The notes under the pieces are model-generated. The model had not been told where the DNA came from. It searched no databases and saw only the letters and a list, made by a program, of their open reading frames with translations. Positions 9,503 through 18,837 of a DNA stretch of 54,370 nucleotides are shown in pieces; position 1 is the first letter of the stretch, and each line of letters begins with the position of its first letter. This DNA is from Deltaproteobacteria bacterium (GTDB taxonomy: Bacteria; Desulfobacterota; DSM-4660; Desulfatiglandales; HGW-15). The translations under genes and the position numbers were made by a program. The stretch covers positions 1 through 54,370 of the forward strand of contig JAFDEE010000007.1 of the NCBI GenBank assembly GCA_019310525.1, in the 5' to 3' direction.

Positions 9503-9536
9503 GCAAAAAGGCCGCAGCGAGGTGCGGCCTTTTTGC
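9503..9536. terminator. Bidirectional intrinsic terminator
   Basis: A perfect 14-bp stem, gcaaaaaggccgca (9503-9516) with tgcggcctttttgc (9523-9536), and a 6-nt loop. Runs of A on one side and T on the other let it work in both directions. It lies between convergent transcription from ppsA-fabH and from the TAXI transporter operon. Confidence 0.85.
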
Positions 9537-9617
9537 TTGTCCTGGATGCCTTCTTAACACGCCAGCCTGGGGCAGGCATTTTCCCCCAACTCAAACGCCG
9601 GCAATGGTTCACGCCTT

Positions 9618-11579
9618 CTATCCGGCCGCCCTTTCTCCTGGTGAAGGGGCCGTGGATCTTGAAAGACTCAGCTTCTGGAAGAAAAACACCGAGAGTAATA
9701 GGGCGAAGCCCACGGCGTTCCAGAAGATACCCGGCACAAGGAGCCCCGCCACTGCCAGGAAGAGAAGAAAACGCTCGATAATGCGTGTTTTTTTTATGAG
9801 ATAACCATCCCAGCAGGCTGCCAGGGCAATAAGTCCGAAGAAAACGGAGAGGATGGTTTCAACAATGTCACCGACTGAACCCTGGAGAAGAATCGCGGGC
9901 CGGTAGTAGAACATGAAGGGCAAGATATACAGGCCCTTGGCGAACTTGAAGGCCGTCAGCATCGTTTTCATGGGATCGGACCGGGCTATTCCTGCCGCCG
10001 TAATGGATGCGAGCCCTACCGGCGGCGTGATGGCCGAGTCGATACTGTACCAGATCATGATCATGTGAGCCACGAGAAGGGAAAAACCCATGTCCGTGAG
10101 GGCGGGACCCGCGGTAATGGCAAGGACGATATAGGCCGGACCCGCAGGCAGTCCCATCCCGAGCACCATGGAGATCAGGCCCACGAATATGATGGCCAGC
10201 AGGGGGACTCCGTGGGTCAAATCGGAAAGGAGCCAGGATACCTTGAGGCCGACTCCCGTGAGTCCCACGAGGGCGAGTACAATCCCGATGCAGGCAACGA
10301 TGCTCCCGATACTGAGGGAATATTGGCCGCCGAGTACAAGGCCCCGGTATATGAGACGGAGATCGATCCGCCGGGTCCTGATGGAATGGACGACCACCAG
10401 GGAAACGATCCCTGTAAGCGCCGCCATGGCAGGTGGATAGCCCAGGGCCATGGTAATGATAATGAGGGCCAGGGAAAGAAAAAAGTGCCACCCCGCCTTC
10501 AGCACCACCGGTATCGGTTCCGAGGACCAACTCTCCCCGATTCCGATACCCTCGCGCCGGGCCTCAAAGTGGATAAAGGCTCCAACGGTGAAAAAATAGA
10601 GAATGATCGGAGCTGCGGACACCGCCATGATAGTCAAGTAAGGGATCTGAGTGAACTCAACCATGATGAACGCGACGGCTCCCATGATGGGGGGCATGAT
10701 CTGACCGCCCGTGGAGGCGGCCGCCTCGATGGCCCCTGCAATATGGGGCCTGTAACCCACCCGCTTCATCATGGGAATGGTGAAAACCCCTGTGGATGAC
10801 ACATTGGCGATGGCGCTGCCGGAAATGGAGCCCATGAAGGCGCTGCCCACAACCGCTGCCTTGGCCGGACCACCTACGGTCCTACGGGTCAAAGAAAAGG
10901 CCAGCTTCATGAAAAAATCGCCCGCGCCCGTGATCTCGAGAAAGGCCCCCATTATGATAAAGGGAACCACATACAGGGTCATGAACTTGGTGGCCATGCC
11001 GTAGTAGCCCTCCAGGCCGCAAAAGACCTGGCTGACGATCGTCGCAAGGTCGAAACCGGGGTGCCCGAAACTCCCCGGCACATAGTTACCGAAATAGGCA
11101 TAGAGAATCGTTGCGGACGCCACCACTGTCAGGGACCACCCGATGACCCTCCTCCCAGTATCCAGCCCGATCAAGATCATGGTGATGCCGAAGAACATGT
11201 CCCAGCGGTTTGGGGCGCTGAGCCGCACGAAGCGCCCGTTGTAATCCACCATGATGTAAAGGGAACCGCATACGGCCAGGAGCACGATAACCGCGTCGAT
11301 CACGGCCGCAACCCGGGATGAAGACCTCCGGTTGAAGGGATAGACTACGGCGCACAGCACAAGGGTCAGCATCAAATAGAGGGATCTCTTGATCACGATG
11401 TCGGCCATGACGTTGACGGTCCAGTAAATCACCAGGCCGGAGGTCAGGGCCATCCCCAGCTGCACGACACGGTGCCAGACACCTTCGAATTTTCTCTCTA
11501 CCGCCCCGGATACGGCCGCCTGAGGCTGTCCTGCACCGCTCTCATTCCCGCTGTTTTCCGAAGAAGCATTTCCTCCCAT
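9618..11579 (-). CDS. TRAP transporter fused permease (DctQ-DctM, TAXI type)
   Basis: The integral-membrane part of a Na+/H+-driven TRAP uptake system. The first 200 residues hold about five hydrophobic spans equivalent to the small subunit. The rest is the large 12-span DctM-like subunit, with GSAFMGSISGSAIANVSSTG, GYRPHIAGAIEAAASTGGQ and GLPAGPAYIVLA, all typical of fused TAXI-class permeases. At 653 residues it is a normal size. The start is backed by GGGGAAGGA. It lies 174 bp downstream of the TAXI binding protein and is the last gene of the leftward operon. The substrate is unknown; the neighbours suggest an organic acid that is later decarboxylated. Confidence 0.92.
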   Translation of the reverse strand: MGGNASSENSGNESGAGQPQAAVSGAVERKFEGVWHRVVQLGMALTSGLVIYWTVNVMADIVIKRSLYLMLTLVLCAVVYPFNRRSSSRVAAVIDAVIVLLAVCGSLYIMVDYNGRFVRLSAPNRWDMFFGITMILIGLDTGRRVIGWSLTVVASATILYAYFGNYVPGSFGHPGFDLATIVSQVFCGLEGYYGMATKFMTLYVVPFIIMGAFLEITGAGDFFMKLAFSLTRRTVGGPAKAAVVGSAFMGSISGSAIANVSSTGVFTIPMMKRVGYRPHIAGAIEAAASTGGQIMPPIMGAVAFIMVEFTQIPYLTIMAVSAAPIILYFFTVGAFIHFEARREGIGIGESWSSEPIPVVLKAGWHFFLSLALIIITMALGYPPAMAALTGIVSLVVVHSIRTRRIDLRLIYRGLVLGGQYSLSIGSIVACIGIVLALVGLTGVGLKVSWLLSDLTHGVPLLAIIFVGLISMVLGMGLPAGPAYIVLAITAGPALTDMGFSLLVAHMIMIWYSIDSAITPPVGLASITAAGIARSDPMKTMLTAFKFAKGLYILPFMFYYRPAILLQGSVGDIVETILSVFFGLIALAACWDGYLIKKTRIIERFLLFLAVAGLLVPGIFWNAVGFALLLSVFFFQKLSLSRSTAPSPGERAAG

Positions 11580-11753
11580 GGTCCTTCCCCAAATCGTTGG
11601 ATTTCAGCGGCCCCTTCCCCGACCCTTCAAGTCAAGACGAGCCCGCCCCGGCCCACCTATTTCTCACCCCGGGCCCATGAAATCACCAAACAAGCCGTTC
11701 CCCGGGTTTCTCAGGCCAAGGCAGGGCCGGAGAACACCCGGGGGGAAACCTGT

Positions 11754-12713
11754 CTATTTCAAAACCCCCGCTTCTCTGAAAAACTTCTCCGCACCGGGGT
11801 GAAAGGGGATAGGGGCCCACTTAGCGGCGTTTTCGAGCTTAATGCCCTTTCCCGCCGGGTGGACTTTTCCCAGGTAGGTGAGGCCCTCGGGACTGTAAAT
11901 GGACTTGACCAGCTTATAGACGAGATCATCGGGAAGATCGGCCCGGCAGGCCCAAAGGGCGGCCATACCCACGGTTTCGATATCCTCATTGATCCCCCTG
12001 TAGGTCCCGGCCGGAATGACCATGGGCAGGTACTTCGGCATGGCCTTCACGAGCTTTTCCCGGTAACCCGGAGCAAAACGAATGATCTCTATTTTATGGG
12101 TCAGGCTGAGTTCGGTAAGGTTGGGGGTGGGAATGGCGGCGATCTCCATTGCAGCGTCGATGCGCCCCATCTTCAGGGCCTCCACAGCGGCCTTTCCGGG
12201 AAGAAACACAATCTTCATGTCTTTTTCGGGGTCCAGGCCGTGGATCCTGACCCAGTCAAAAAAAAGCTTGTGCATCGATCCTCCAGGCGCCCCTCCACAG
12301 ACGGTTTTTCCTTTCAGATCCAGATAGGTCTTGATCCCGCTCTTTTTCAGGGTGTAGGGCTCCCCCCAATTGGCAAAGAGTATCCCCATACCCCGCATCT
12401 TATTGTACTTCTTCTTGTAAGGTTTCATACCCCTGAAGGCCATGTGTGAATCACCGGTGCTGACAAGACCGATGTCGGCCTTTCCCATGTCCAAGCGGTT
12501 GATGTTTTCGTCCACGCCCCCGGAAGTCACGGCGGTGCAGCGAACCCCCGGCACGTGTTTGGAGATGTATTCGGCCATGCCACCGCCTATGGCGTAAAAT
12601 CCACCCCCCATTGAACCCGTGGAGATGGAAAGGTTTGCTGTTCCCGCCGACGCGACGGCAGCGAGACACAGGATCGCAAACAATATTGTCCCTACGGCAA
12701 AACCTTTCTTCAT
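11754..12713 (-). CDS. TAXI-family TRAP solute-binding protein
   Basis: The periplasmic ligand receptor for the fused permease next to it. From ATG 12713 it has a clear signal peptide (MKKGFAVGTILFAILCL ending ASAG). The TAXI-type N terminus follows: NLSISTGSMGGGFYAIGGG, then VTSGGVDENINRLDMGKADIG and LKGKTVCGGAPGGSMH. The frame is open 60 codons further upstream, but that stretch is not signal-like, and GAGGAGGG lies just before ATG 12713, so the shorter 319-residue form was chosen. TAXI proteins carry acids such as glutamate or 2-oxoglutarate in studied cases. Here the link with UbiD and redox genes points to a different carboxylate, by inference only. Confidence 0.92.
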   Translation of the reverse strand: MKKGFAVGTILFAILCLAAVASAGTANLSISTGSMGGGFYAIGGGMAEYISKHVPGVRCTAVTSGGVDENINRLDMGKADIGLVSTGDSHMAFRGMKPYKKKYNKMRGMGILFANWGEPYTLKKSGIKTYLDLKGKTVCGGAPGGSMHKLFFDWVRIHGLDPEKDMKIVFLPGKAAVEALKMGRIDAAMEIAAIPTPNLTELSLTHKIEIIRFAPGYREKLVKAMPKYLPMVIPAGTYRGINEDIETVGMAALWACRADLPDDLVYKLVKSIYSPEGLTYLGKVHPAGKGIKLENAAKWAPIPFHPGAEKFFREAGVLK

Positions 12714-12829
12714 TTTTTCCCTCCTCAATGAAATGTTAAAGAATGAAAACGAGTCTGGATTGAATACAAACCGATTTTCACCTCCTTTCCCTGTCGGTCT
12801 ACCTACAAGGGGCCCTGAGAAGACGGGTT

Positions 12830-13048
12830 TTACCAGGGTAAAACCGCCCTTCTTTCCCGGTAAGGCGTGACTTGGATCGCCTTTCCAGGGCACTCCAACT
12901 CACACAGAAAACAACTCTGGCAGTCTCTGAGATAGGCGATCATCGCCTTCTTGGTATCAGGGTGCAGGCGAATGACATCCTGGGGACAAATCTTTTCGCA
13001 AATCCCGCAACCGTTACAGGCCTGATGATCAATCCAGTGGATACCCAT
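12830..13048 (-). CDS. Small 2x[4Fe-4S] ferredoxin-like protein
   Basis: A 72-residue protein with two cluster motifs, CNGCGICEKICP near residue 11 and CQSCFLCELECP near residue 43, each CxxCxxCxxxCP. The spacing resembles AprB-like and fumarate-reductase-associated ferredoxins. It probably passes electrons to or from the flavoprotein immediately upstream on the same strand, 57 bp away. It is far shorter than true AprB (about 150 residues) and lacks its tail, so it is a partner of similar design rather than APS reductase beta. Confidence 0.88.
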   Translation of the reverse strand: MGIHWIDHQACNGCGICEKICPQDVIRLHPDTKKAMIAYLRDCQSCFLCELECPGKAIQVTPYRERRAVLPW

Positions 13049-13105
13049 TATCTCTCCTTAGGCAGGGGTAGCCATGGAACCTTGATCCCAAAAGCGGGCG
13101 ACTTC

Positions 13106-14857
13106 TTAACGCCAGGGCATTTCCGAATCCCGGTGTCCTTCCATCACACGGATGATAGGATGAGTATAGCGCTCCTTAGGGGGTTTCATGGGGTAGCGGT
13201 CAATAGGAATATTCCGGGTCGAAACCGTGATACCGCCCTTCTCTTTCCGAAGGATGACCCATTTCAGCCATCCCTTGTTATCGGTATCGGGAAAGTCCTC
13301 CCTTAGATGAGATCCGCGGCTTTCCGTCCTCGCGAGGGCGGCCCGGAGGAACAACTCGCCGCATGTGACCATGTTGGCGGCTTCGACGGCCATTCGCAGG
13401 CAATGGGGATCGTGGGCTTTCAAGTGCGGGACGACATGATCCCGGATATCCATGAGACGGTTCAGGCTGGCTTCCAGCCTTTCACGGTGGCGGAGGATGT
13501 AGATATCCATGGGAAAGAGAAGTTGCTGAACCTCCAATACGGCGTAATCGGGATCATATCCGCTGGACCTTCTTAGTGGCAGGACCAGCTCTTCTGAAAA
13601 GACCCCGATCTCTTCCCTGCTAAGAACCGGGTCCCCGATTTCCCTCACATATCGGGCGGCCGCCCACCCGCTCCGGGCTCCGGAGGTCGTCGCGAAGGGA
13701 ATAGCATAGGCACAAAACCCTTCCACCCCGGAGGCGGGCCCGCAGGTGGCGTCCCCCGCCGCATAAAGTCCCTCAACAGTGGTCTCGCAATCGGTGTTGA
13801 TGGTAAGTCCTCCTCCATACCCCACATTTCCCATGTTCACACTGACCCACTCCACCCGTTCCCTTATCTTGCCGTCTCGAATATACCCCGCCCTCTCGAA
13901 GGCACGATACATGATGGGGAGGGTCTTCTTGAAATAGGAGAGGGTTTTTTCGTCAAATTCACTGAAATCAAAATAAATGGGACCGTTTCCGAGACGGACT
14001 TCACAGGCCATGCCGGCGGAAAGTCGGTTCATGGCCGCATGGTCCCCGTATTCCGGGTCGTACTTTCTCATGTAAGTCTCACCCCGGGCATTGACGAACC
14101 GAGCGCCCACTCCCTGGAGGACATTCATGCCCGTTGTGTCGAAATCCGCGCAGGAAAGGTGATGGCAGCAAAATTCATAGTTCGACACCTCCGCCCCGGC
14201 GCGAATGCCCATACAATGGGCATCCCCGGTCACCATCTTCTGGTAGGCGTAATGGGACTTAAATGCCTGGGCGCCCGCAGCCAGGATAACGGCCTTTGCC
14301 TTGAAAAGGCTCACTTCCCCGCTCTTAATATCGAAACCCAGGGCACCGGCGACCCGTTCCGGGTGTGAGGCATCATGGATCAGGTGGGTCACCATGGTCT
14401 TGTCAAGGATCTTCACCCCATGGCCGCGGGTCGTCTTTCGGAGGACATCCATGAGCGCGGGCCCTTCAAACATCATGGTCTTGATGGGTCGTTCGTCCGA
14501 GGATCCCTGGCCTTCCAGCCTGTCGAAACGGCCCTGTCCGTCCTTGAGAAAGGGAACTCCCCAGGCATCCAGTTCAAGGGCCCGCTGGTAGACCTCTTGT
14601 AGGTGAATCCGGGTCCAATCCTGGTCGTTCATGTAACAGCCTTCCTCCACGGCCTTACCGAACCAGAGATCATAGTCGTCTTCATGGGGGATGAAACACT
14701 TGAATGATCCTGCTGCGAACTTGCTGCAGCCGCTTTTCCCAACATACCCTTTGTCTACGAGAAGAACAGTCGCCCCCGAATCACGGGCCTTGATGGCTGC
14801 GAAACAACCCGCAGCACCACCGCCTATCACCAAAATATCGGATTGGAACTCCTGCAA
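13106..14857 (-). CDS. FAD-dependent fumarate reductase/AprA-like flavoprotein
   Basis: A soluble FAD oxidoreductase of the succinate dehydrogenase/fumarate reductase/AprA superfamily. The N-terminal dinucleotide fold (SDILVIGGGAAGCFAAIKA) is followed by KGYVGKSGCSKFAAGS, and the second FAD segment is GLYAAGDATCGPASGVEG. The C-terminal helical domain is present. TTG at 14857 was chosen because GGGAGGGAGAG precedes it and the FAD fold then begins at once; an ATG at 14881 and an upstream start at 14929 lack such a site. The small ferredoxin follows, suggesting a two-subunit electron-transfer enzyme. Its substrate could be a double bond in the imported acid or its decarboxylation product. No signal peptide is seen, so it acts in the cytoplasm. 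Confidence 0.85.
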   Translation of the reverse strand: MQEFQSDILVIGGGAAGCFAAIKARDSGATVLLVDKGYVGKSGCSKFAAGSFKCFIPHEDDYDLWFGKAVEEGCYMNDQDWTRIHLQEVYQRALELDAWGVPFLKDGQGRFDRLEGQGSSDERPIKTMMFEGPALMDVLRKTTRGHGVKILDKTMVTHLIHDASHPERVAGALGFDIKSGEVSLFKAKAVILAAGAQAFKSHYAYQKMVTGDAHCMGIRAGAEVSNYEFCCHHLSCADFDTTGMNVLQGVGARFVNARGETYMRKYDPEYGDHAAMNRLSAGMACEVRLGNGPIYFDFSEFDEKTLSYFKKTLPIMYRAFERAGYIRDGKIRERVEWVSVNMGNVGYGGGLTINTDCETTVEGLYAAGDATCGPASGVEGFCAYAIPFATTSGARSGWAAARYVREIGDPVLSREEIGVFSEELVLPLRRSSGYDPDYAVLEVQQLLFPMDIYILRHRERLEASLNRLMDIRDHVVPHLKAHDPHCLRMAVEAANMVTCGELFLRAALARTESRGSHLREDFPDTDNKGWLKWVILRKEKGGITVSTRNIPIDRYPMKPPKERYTHPIIRVMEGHRDSEMPWR

Positions 14858-15133
14858 TGGATCTCTCCCTCCCCTAAACATGAAACCGCCGGGACCAGTC
14901 CCGGTTGCACTCCCCTTCGTTCCATCCACATTTGTACCGACCCCCCGGGGAGTGTCCCGGTCGCTTGTGACCCCACCCCTCTTACCCTAGCAGGATTCAT
15001 AGAGTACAACAATATGCGGGAATGGAGACACCCGGATATGAAAACATCGTCTCCGGCCAGAAATCCTGTTGGTATATCCCGAGAAAGGGCCGCTAAGATC
15101 GGAAGCAACTGAAAGTGTGATGGAACAGCCCCA

Positions 15134-15162
15134 TTGTCTTATTGTCTGATTTATAATATAAT
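15134..15162 (+). promoter_or_regulatory. Sigma70 promoter for the UbiD-molybdoenzyme operon
   Basis: TTGTCT at 15134-15139, a 17-bp spacer, and a perfect TATAAT at 15157-15162 place transcription start near 15169, about 65 bp before the UbiD gene. The remainder of the divergent gap 14858-15133 must hold the leftward promoter; no clear one was picked out. Confidence 0.6.
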
Positions 15163-15234
15163 AGATTCTAAATGCGGTGTCCATATTTTTCCCGGCCTCC
15201 GATAAATCCAACCCTAAAGTAAGGTGAAAAGCCC

Positions 15235-16581
15235 ATGCAACAGGGAATTCGAGACTATATTGACCGCCTTCTCTCGGCCCGTCTCCTCATGAGCGTGGAT
15301 AGGGAAGTCGATCCGCGCCTGGAAATCCCGGCCTGGATGAAGGCGGCGGAAAGAACGGGAAAGGCCGTCATGTTCAACCAGGTGAAGCACCCTCCTTTCA
15401 GGATGATCAACAATCTCCTGGGATCCAGGAATGCGGCCGCCCTACTTTTCGGGGTAACGCCCGAGGAGGTCACCCGTACATGGGTGGAGCGTGTAAGACA
15501 TCCCTTTGATCCAAAGCTCGTCCGGTCAAGCCCGGTGAAGGAAGTCATCAAAAAGGGAAGCGAGGTGGATCTGGAAACCCTTCCCATCGTAACCCATTGT
15601 CTGAAGGATGCCGGGCCGTTCATCACCGCCGGCATCGTCATTGCGAGGGATCCCGACACAGGGATCCGGAATGTCTCGGTAAACCGTATGCAATTGAAGG
15701 GCAGGAACAGGCTCGGGATCCGCATGATGCCTCCCCAGCATCTGGGGATCATCCACCAGAGAAGCGAACAGAGGGGTCACAACCTGGAAGTGGCCGTAGC
15801 CATAGGAAACCACCCCTTCGAATTTCTCGCCGCAGCCGCCAGCGTGCCATTTGAAACGGACGAGTTCAGCATCGCAGGCGCCCTGCGGGAAGAACCCCTC
15901 GAACTCGTCAAATGCGAGACCGTAGATCTCGAAGTTCCGGCTTGCGCGGAGATCGTCCTCGAAGGAGAAGTCCTCGCCGGAGTACGGGAGCCTGAAGGGC
16001 CCTTCGGGGACTTCATGCAATACCATGTCCCTGTGATGGACAACCCCGTCTTCGAGGTCAAGGCCATGACCCACCGGGCCGATCCCATCTACCAGACCGT
16101 TCAGGCCGGATCCCTGGAAGACACACACTATTTGGCCCTCTCCAGAGAGGCCAGGATCTATGAGGCCGTGGCGGGAGTGGCCGATGTACGGGCGATCAGC
16201 CTGGTTCCCACGATCCTGGGGTGTGCAATATCGATACGCAAACGTTTTGAGGGTGAACCGAAGAATGTCGCCGCCGCTGCCTTCGGGGCCTATTCCTGGC
16301 TCAAGTACTGCGTGGTGGTGGACCACGATGTTGACGTATTCGACATGAACGACGTATGGTGGGCGATGGTGACCCGGAACAGGCCCGACAAGGGCCTCCT
16401 CATCATGGAAAACGCCCTCGGTTTTCCCCGGGACCCTCACGACATTCACCGCTCAAAATTAGGCATTGATGCCACGGCTCCCCTTAACCAATGGGATGAA
16501 TTCGAACGAAAAACCATCCCGGAAATCGGAGAGTTCGACGAACGGGACTCTTGGGCGAGCCTATGGAAGGGTTCAAGTTGA
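15235..16581 (+). CDS. UbiD-family decarboxylase
   Basis: A prenylated-FMN-dependent (de)carboxylase of aromatic or alpha,beta-unsaturated acids. The UbiD core is present: DLETLPIVTHCLKDAGPFIT, then RNVSVNRMQLKGRNRLGIRM with the cofactor-contacting Arg, and REPEGPFGDFMQYH near residues 251-264 with catalytic acidic residues. It has 448 residues, slightly short of E. coli UbiD and typical of anaerobic catabolic members. No UbiX (prenyltransferase) gene is in the window, so the cofactor must come from elsewhere. It heads a rightward operon with a molybdopterin oxidoreductase and faces the TAXI importer operon. A role in breaking down an imported aromatic carboxylate is the best inference. Confidence 0.9.
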   Translation: MQQGIRDYIDRLLSARLLMSVDREVDPRLEIPAWMKAAERTGKAVMFNQVKHPPFRMINNLLGSRNAAALLFGVTPEEVTRTWVERVRHPFDPKLVRSSPVKEVIKKGSEVDLETLPIVTHCLKDAGPFITAGIVIARDPDTGIRNVSVNRMQLKGRNRLGIRMMPPQHLGIIHQRSEQRGHNLEVAVAIGNHPFEFLAAAASVPFETDEFSIAGALREEPLELVKCETVDLEVPACAEIVLEGEVLAGVREPEGPFGDFMQYHVPVMDNPVFEVKAMTHRADPIYQTVQAGSLEDTHYLALSREARIYEAVAGVADVRAISLVPTILGCAISIRKRFEGEPKNVAAAAFGAYSWLKYCVVVDHDVDVFDMNDVWWAMVTRNRPDKGLLIMENALGFPRDPHDIHRSKLGIDATAPLNQWDEFERKTIPEIGEFDERDSWASLWKGSS

Positions 16582-16689
16582 AACCGGCGGTCCGGACGTA
16601 TTTTCACTTGGATCTACCTGAAAACCGCTCAAAAGCCCCCCATCATCTCGGATCACAGATCGAGAAGTTGATGGGCTATGGATTAGATT

Positions 16690-18756
16690 ATGGAGAAAAA
16701 GTATACCACTTGTCATCTATGCTCAGGCGGCCGCCCGATCGTGGCCAATGTATCCCGGGGAAGGCTCGTGTCAGCCGGGATGCGTCCCGGAGCATCCAAA
16801 GAATACCATTATTTCTGCCCGAAATTGAGGGCCGCGCAGGACATCGTTTATTCTCCCGATCGATTAAAAACACCCCTCCTTAAGGTGATCCGTGAAGGAA
16901 CACCTTCGTGGAAGGAAGTCTCCTGGGATGAGGCCCTGGACTTCGTGGCCGAAAGGCTCGAATCCATCCGAACTCTATACGGTCCCCAGGCCCTTTGCTG
17001 GCTCACAGGACAGGTCCCGGACTACGGAGCACCCTGGGATTATGCGAATCGATTCATGAGCGCCTTCGGATCCCCCAACGTCATCGGGAACGGATCCATC
17101 TGCCACGCCGCCAGGGAGATGGGCCACGTCTTCACATACGGCGCCATGACCTACCCCGATTACAGGAATGCAAGGTGCATTTTTATCTGGGGAAAGAACG
17201 ACAGAAATTGCAATCCCGCAGGCTACAATCTCATCCTCGAATCCAGGAAAAAAGGGGCCAAGCTCATCGTGGTGGATCCGATCCGGACCCGACTGGCTTC
17301 CCGGGCCGATCTCTGGCTGCAGATCAAGCCGGGATGTGACGGACTCCTGGCCATGGCCATGATTCACGTCATGTTGGCCGAGGGGCTTTACGATCAGGAA
17401 TTCGTCAGGGAATGGACAGTGGGTTTCGATTTGCTGGAAAGGGCCGCCCGTGAATATAGCCCCGAGGCGGTGGCCCGCCGAATCTGGCTGGAACCCGCAC
17501 AGATCAGGGAGGCCGCCAGGCTTTATGCCGGGAGTAAACCTGCATGTCTTGCAGACGGAAACGGTCTGGACATGCACCTCTGCGTCACCCAGGCCGTGCG
17601 TGCGATTTGCATCCTTCGGGCCCTCAGCGGAAATCTCGACAAGAAGGGAGGGGATCTCATCCCGACCCCCTTGCCCGTGAGGGACATCAAACTAAAGGAA
17701 AGGCTTCCCGATAACCTTGAACCGATCAGTTCCGGATATCCTCTTTTCAGGGCCTATCACGGTGCAAGGGGAGATCACACCCTTGGAGCCGTGCTGGATG
17801 CCATACTGGAAGAACGTCCTTACCCGATCAAGTCCCTCATCCTCCAGGGGACCAATCCCGCCGTCACCATGGCCCATTCAGCGAGAGTGCTGGAGGCTCT
17901 CAGGAAGAGTGAATTCACCGTAGTGATGGACCTCTTCATGACCCGCACCGCACGGTTCGCCCATGTGGTGCTTCCGGTGACCACACCATTTGAAACGACC
18001 CAGCTCAATCTCAAGGCCATGGACGGCCATCACGTTTACCTCCAGCAACAGGTCGCGGACTGGTATGAAAACTGCTGGCCCGACTGGAAGATCGTCTTTG
18101 AACTGGGCAGAAAAATGGGCTTCAAGAAAGAATTCCCCTGGGCCGAGGTCGAGGAGGCGATAGATTTTCAGCTTGAGCCTACCGGCCTGAGCGTGGACCT
18201 CCTGGGGAAGCACCCGGATGGGGTGGTGTACGAAGAGATACGATACGAAAAGTATAAGACCGGGGGATTTCACACCCCGACGGGCAAGGTGGAGCTTTTT
18301 TCCGAGAGATTCAGGGAGCAGGGCTATCCTCCCCTCCCTGAATTCAGTGGATTGGCGGACAATCCCATGAGCTTTTCAGATCAAGGAGACGATTTTCCCT
18401 TTATCGGCATCAGCGGCGCTCGTTCCAAGGCCTTCGTTCATTCCCAATACAGGAACATTCCTTCTCTCTTAAAATACGACCCGGAACCCTTCGTGGACAT
18501 CCACCCCGGGGATGCGGAAAGATTAGGTATATGCGACGGGGAACGGGTCAAGATCGAATCCCCCAATGGATCCATCAAAATGCGCGCGAGGATCTCCGAC
18601 GTGGTCCATCCCGGTTCAGTACGCATTGCCTGGGGCTGGGGAGAACTGGATCCGGAATACAGCATCAACAATTTGACCGACGACTCCCAGTGTGATCCGG
18701 TTACGAGCACAACCTCGAACCGCTGTTTCATGTGCAGGGTGGTTCGGGAGGCATGA
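16690..18756 (+). CDS. Molybdopterin oxidoreductase (DMSO reductase family)
   Basis: A large Mo/W-bisPGD enzyme of 688 residues. The N-terminal cluster site has Cys8 (TTCHLC), Cys11 and Cys43 (YFCPK), but the third cysteine of the usual CxxCxxxC is Arg15, so a normal [4Fe-4S] cluster is doubtful. The likely metal ligand is Cys138 in NGSICHAAREMG. Cofactor-binding stretches include IFIWGKNDRNCNP, LIVVDPIRTRLA and LQGTNPAVTMAHS, and the C-terminal domain (DIHPGDAERLGICDGERVKI) is complete. There is no Tat signal, so it is cytoplasmic. It lies 108 bp behind the UbiD gene. Members of this branch hydroxylate, dehydroxylate or hydrate substrates; which applies here is unknown. Confidence 0.9.
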   Translation: MEKKYTTCHLCSGGRPIVANVSRGRLVSAGMRPGASKEYHYFCPKLRAAQDIVYSPDRLKTPLLKVIREGTPSWKEVSWDEALDFVAERLESIRTLYGPQALCWLTGQVPDYGAPWDYANRFMSAFGSPNVIGNGSICHAAREMGHVFTYGAMTYPDYRNARCIFIWGKNDRNCNPAGYNLILESRKKGAKLIVVDPIRTRLASRADLWLQIKPGCDGLLAMAMIHVMLAEGLYDQEFVREWTVGFDLLERAAREYSPEAVARRIWLEPAQIREAARLYAGSKPACLADGNGLDMHLCVTQAVRAICILRALSGNLDKKGGDLIPTPLPVRDIKLKERLPDNLEPISSGYPLFRAYHGARGDHTLGAVLDAILEERPYPIKSLILQGTNPAVTMAHSARVLEALRKSEFTVVMDLFMTRTARFAHVVLPVTTPFETTQLNLKAMDGHHVYLQQQVADWYENCWPDWKIVFELGRKMGFKKEFPWAEVEEAIDFQLEPTGLSVDLLGKHPDGVVYEEIRYEKYKTGGFHTPTGKVELFSERFREQGYPPLPEFSGLADNPMSFSDQGDDFPFIGISGARSKAFVHSQYRNIPSLLKYDPEPFVDIHPGDAERLGICDGERVKIESPNGSIKMRARISDVVHPGSVRIAWGWGELDPEYSINNLTDDSQCDPVTSTTSNRCFMCRVVREA

Positions 18757-18837
18757 CCCGCCTCTTCCTGCTCCGGCGGGTAGAACCGGAAGGGAACGAA
18801 ACCGCTTCATATTTTGACCTGTAAGGATCAAGGCAGG

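Noticed and set aside
13048-13106. Flavoprotein and ferredoxin as APS reductase AprAB
   Set aside because: The ferredoxin is half the length of AprB and lacks its tail, and the flavoprotein lacks clear AprA-specific stretches; only a similar two-subunit design is claimed.
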